Source: Alphaproteobacteria bacterium | Lineage (GTDB): Bacteria > Pseudomonadota > Alphaproteobacteria > UBA8366 | Length of the DNA: 7,633 bases | Direction: 5' to 3' | Assembly: GCA_018665505.1 (NCBI GenBank) | Contig: JABJCS010000622.1 | Location: 1 to 7,633 of the forward strand | Shown here: one piece after another, positions 5,512 to 7,633 of the stretch | Layout: each line of letters begins with the position of its first letter | How positions within the stretch are numbered: position 1 is the first letter of the stretch | Notes under the pieces: generated by a model | Database searches by the model: none | The model's input: the letters and a program-made list of their open reading frames with translations, nothing else | What the model was told of the DNA's origin: nothing | Made by a program: the position numbers and the translations under genes

Positions 5512-7101
5512 TCAGTCATCCAGGACATGGGCGGCAAACCCGGCTCCCGCCTCAGTGTAGATGTTGAACACGGTGGTCGCGCCGGCTTGGGTCAACGCAT
5601 CCGCTTCGTCTTGGAACTTCGCCGTTGCCGCGACCTTGCCGGTAAAGTCTGCCCTCTTGAGCTGTGCCAAGACCGCGAGGTCGGTGTTCAGGTTCGGTAG
5701 GGCAAGCATGACGAGTTCAATCGTATGGGTCGCCTGCATTCGGTCCCAGAAGTCGGCATCGCCCGGATCGCCGACAAGCACATTGCGGCCCGTATCACGT
5801 TGATTGCGCACGGTCCGGGGGTCGATATCCACGCCAACGACGGTCTCGCCATACACTTCCCGCATCCGGTCGTAGGTTCCGGTGCCGATCCCGCCCATGC
5901 CGATGATCGCGACCTTCGCCCCTTGGATGTTGAAGGGTTGGTCGTCCGGCAATCGTTCCGCCCGTTGCAGGCGCGTCCAGAACGCTCTTCGTGCAGAATA
6001 GATCACCGGGGTTAACGCGTTCAGACACGCTGCCACCGCGAAGGAAAGCGACATCGCGACCGCGAGAACGATCAGCCACTCGGTTCCGAGCCATCCGTTC
6101 GCCACGCCGATCGCCGCGACGATGAGCCCGAATTCGCTATAATTCGTCAGATTTAGCGACGCATAGAACGTCGTGCGGGCCCGTAACTTGAACACTGCCA
6201 GCAAGCCGAAGAAGAGCGCCGATTTGAGTAGGATCAGCGGCGTGATCAGCGCTGCGACCAGGAGCGTCCCGACACTCGGCGGACCGGAGAGGCCAATCGA
6301 CAGAAAGAACCCTAATAGGCACAGGTCCTTAAATCCGAGCATGTTTTTCGACATCTCGTCCGCCTTGACGTGACTGGCCATCATGACGCCCACGACCAGC
6401 GCGCCGAGGTCCCCCTTCATACCCACGAGTTCGAAGGCCTCAGCCCCGCCGAGCGCCAGCAGAAATCCGTAGAGCACCAATAGCTCGCCATGCCCGACCC
6501 GCTGCAGGATCATATGCAACACGGGACGCAACGGCAGGAGCAGGATAATGGAGAGCGCCCAGATCGACGGGACTTTCCCGACCGAGATCGCCAAAAAGAC
6601 GACCGCTGCCAGATCCTGCATGATCAGGATGCCGATGGCGATCCGGCCATGCAGGGAGGCCATCTCGCCTCGTTCCTCCAAGGTTTTGACCGCGAAGACC
6701 GTGCTCGAGAAACTAAGGGCGAAGGCGATTAGCATGGACTGCCCGAAGTCCAGTCCGTCGACAAAGGATGCGCCTAACAGCGCCAATCCATATATCGCGA
6801 AACCGAAGAGTGCGACGACGGCACACATGTGAATGCCTGCAACCGCCCAGACCTGCGGTCGACCGAGCGTCGCCAGGTTCAGCTTCAGCCCGACGATGAA
6901 CAGCAACAGCGTAATGCCGAGATCCGATAATTTCTCAAGTGTCTCGCCGCCCGCAATGCCCTGCGTATTCAGCAAGAATCCGGCCGCGAGGAACCCGACC
7001 AGCGGCGGCAGTCCGACCGCGCGGCAGAGCACCCCCATGACAAACGCCACGGCGATCCAAACAACGTCGCCCAAGGCGATGGCGATCCATTCAAAATCCA
7101 T
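5512..7101 (-). CDS. Kef-type (CPA2) cation/proton antiporter with RCK domain
   Basis: An inner-membrane transporter of the monovalent cation:proton antiporter-2 family, with a cytosolic NAD-binding regulatory domain. Residues 1-370 hold many hydrophobic segments beginning MDFEWIAIALGDVVWIAVAF. Family motifs are GLPPLVGFLAAGFLL (30-44), DLGITLLLFIVGLKLN (60-75), LSFSSTVFAVKTLEERGE (129-146), MQDLAAVVFLA (161-171, with Gln162-Asp163 at the ion site) and LLGFFLSIGL (262-271). From about 395 a Rossmann fold follows: VAIIGMGGIGTGTYDRM (397-413, GxGxxG) and VVGVDIDPRTV (421-431, with the acidic residue that binds the ribose). The 529 residues are somewhat shorter than E. coli KefB/KefC (about 600). 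No KefF/KefG-type oxidoreductase lies beside it. Potassium is the usual ion, but sodium cannot be excluded. The ATG at 7101 begins the expected N-terminus; its ribosome-binding site is weak. Confidence 0.93.
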   Translation of the reverse strand: MDFEWIAIALGDVVWIAVAFVMGVLCRAVGLPPLVGFLAAGFLLNTQGIAGGETLEKLSDLGITLLLFIVGLKLNLATLGRPQVWAVAGIHMCAVVALFGFAIYGLALLGASFVDGLDFGQSMLIAFALSFSSTVFAVKTLEERGEMASLHGRIAIGILIMQDLAAVVFLAISVGKVPSIWALSIILLLPLRPVLHMILQRVGHGELLVLYGFLLALGGAEAFELVGMKGDLGALVVGVMMASHVKADEMSKNMLGFKDLCLLGFFLSIGLSGPPSVGTLLVAALITPLILLKSALFFGLLAVFKLRARTTFYASLNLTNYSEFGLIVAAIGVANGWLGTEWLIVLAVAMSLSFAVAACLNALTPVIYSARRAFWTRLQRAERLPDDQPFNIQGAKVAIIGMGGIGTGTYDRMREVYGETVVGVDIDPRTVRNQRDTGRNVLVGDPGDADFWDRMQATHTIELVMLALPNLNTDLAVLAQLKRADFTGKVAATAKFQDEADALTQAGATTVFNIYTEAGAGFAAHVLDD

Positions 7102-7281
7102 CGCCCAATGACGCCCATTTCCAAGATGGAATCAAGGTTGGGAGAAAAGATTCGGGAGATAAAAACCGAAAGGAAAAGCGCACTCGAACGAAACCCTACA
7201 TCGTGAAGAGCAAAATTGAGTGTTCGGGCGGGTTGAGAGAAGATGGACCGCAAGCAGTCCGGAAATTTCGAGGAACACCCC
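7102..7281. other. Divergent intergenic region, antiporter/cupin
   Basis: These 180 bases must hold the promoters of both divergent genes. On the plus strand TTGGGA (7138-7143) and TAAAAA (7160-7165) are 16 bases apart and could serve the cupin gene, but the match is weak. GAGGA (7270-7274) is the cupin ribosome-binding site. Nothing convincing was found for the antiporter direction. Confidence 0.3.
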
Positions 7282-7633
7282 ATGACCGAAAAACCCGACC
7301 AATACGTCTCACGCGGTTCGGAGGCCCGGACCATCAGCGTCAAATCGATCGAGGGGAAGGCGACCTATGGCGGCGAATTGCGGGCGAAGCCGCTGATCAT
7401 GGGCGAGCATATGACGTTCTTGGATATACAGTACACCAAAGGAGTGGGCGCGCCGCTGCACACCCATGCTCACGAATCCCTCGTCTATGTGGTGCGCGGC
7501 AAGATCAAGACGACTATCGGCGACGAGGACTTCATCCTGGAGCCAGGCGATGCATGCCTTCATCCGGTGGGGGTTCCGCATACGGTCGAAGCACTGGAAG
7601 ACTCGACCATGGTCGAGATCAAATCACCCGCCC
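7282..7633 (+). CDS. Cupin-domain protein (partial, C-terminus missing)
   Basis: The ATG at 7282, with GAGGA seven bases upstream, opens a frame to the right edge (117 codons). It encodes a single-domain cupin of the Cupin_2 kind: motif 1 is GVGAPLHTHAHESLVYVVRG (54-73), with His60, His62, His64 and Glu65 as possible metal ligands, and motif 2 is GDACLHPVGVPHTVEA (89-104), fitting G-x5-P-x-G-x2-H with His100 as ligand. The usual second acidic or Gln residue after HxHxHE is Ser66 here. Such proteins are small metal-binding barrels that serve as enzymes (isomerase, dioxygenase) or ligand sensors; the role cannot be told from the sequence. Only a few residues are probably missing. It is divergent from the antiporter. 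Confidence 0.9.
   Translation, partial: MTEKPDQYVSRGSEARTISVKSIEGKATYGGELRAKPLIMGEHMTFLDIQYTKGVGAPLHTHAHESLVYVVRGKIKTTIGDEDFILEPGDACLHPVGVPHTVEALEDSTMVEIKSPA

Noticed and set aside
5361..5567. 68-codon plus-strand ORF between brnT and the antiporter
   Set aside because: It starts at a TTG without a ribosome-binding site, runs into the 3' end of the antiporter gene on the other strand and matches nothing.
7309..7581. 90-codon minus-strand ORF opposite the cupin gene
   Set aside because: The plus strand encodes a clear cupin with both motifs and a good ribosome-binding site; the minus ORF is its shadow.

Overview
The window looks like chromosomal DNA of an alphaproteobacterium. The orotate phosphoribosyltransferase is the roughly 232-residue form known from that class. 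The GC-rich coding, the BrnT/BrnA toxin-antitoxin pair, the Mo-hydroxylase and the phthalate-decarboxylase-like gene fit as well. The class is an inference from remembered protein families; no genus is claimed.

Almost everything is on the minus strand. Reading in the direction of transcription, the order is: a Kef-type (CPA2) cation/proton antiporter with a C-terminal nucleotide-binding RCK domain (7101-5512); a compact BrnT toxin/BrnA antitoxin operon (5312-4745); an AT-richer stretch with one unrecognised ORF that shares a GTGA overlap with brnA (4748-4260); a 4,5-dihydroxyphthalate-decarboxylase-like protein (4085-3096); pyrE (3007-2309); a perfect 29-bp inverted repeat of the common dispersed 'gaaGGCGGGAAT' kind (2206-2280); and the large, molybdopterin-binding subunit of a xanthine/CO-dehydrogenase-family enzyme (2192 to beyond the left edge). 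The only plus-strand gene is a cupin-domain protein at the right edge, running off the window and divergent from the antiporter.

Functionally the window is a mosaic. pyrE is housekeeping (UMP synthesis). The decarboxylase-like protein and the Mo-hydroxylase could belong to a catabolic pathway for an aromatic or N-heterocyclic compound, but the window does not name a substrate and the other Mo-hydroxylase subunits are not visible. The brnTA pair and the AT-richer DNA beside it look like an acquired accessory island. A 19-bp motif recurs in inverted orientation, with two mismatches, at both sides of the AT-rich part (4161-4179 and 4696-4714), which suggests a decayed or non-autonomous element.

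No clearly new system is seen. The parts most worth checking are the possible third gene coupled to brnTA, the inverted motif around the AT-rich part, and the nested hairpin repeat that abuts the ribosome-binding site of the Mo-hydroxylase gene. No tRNA, rRNA, CRISPR array or convincing intrinsic terminator was found.
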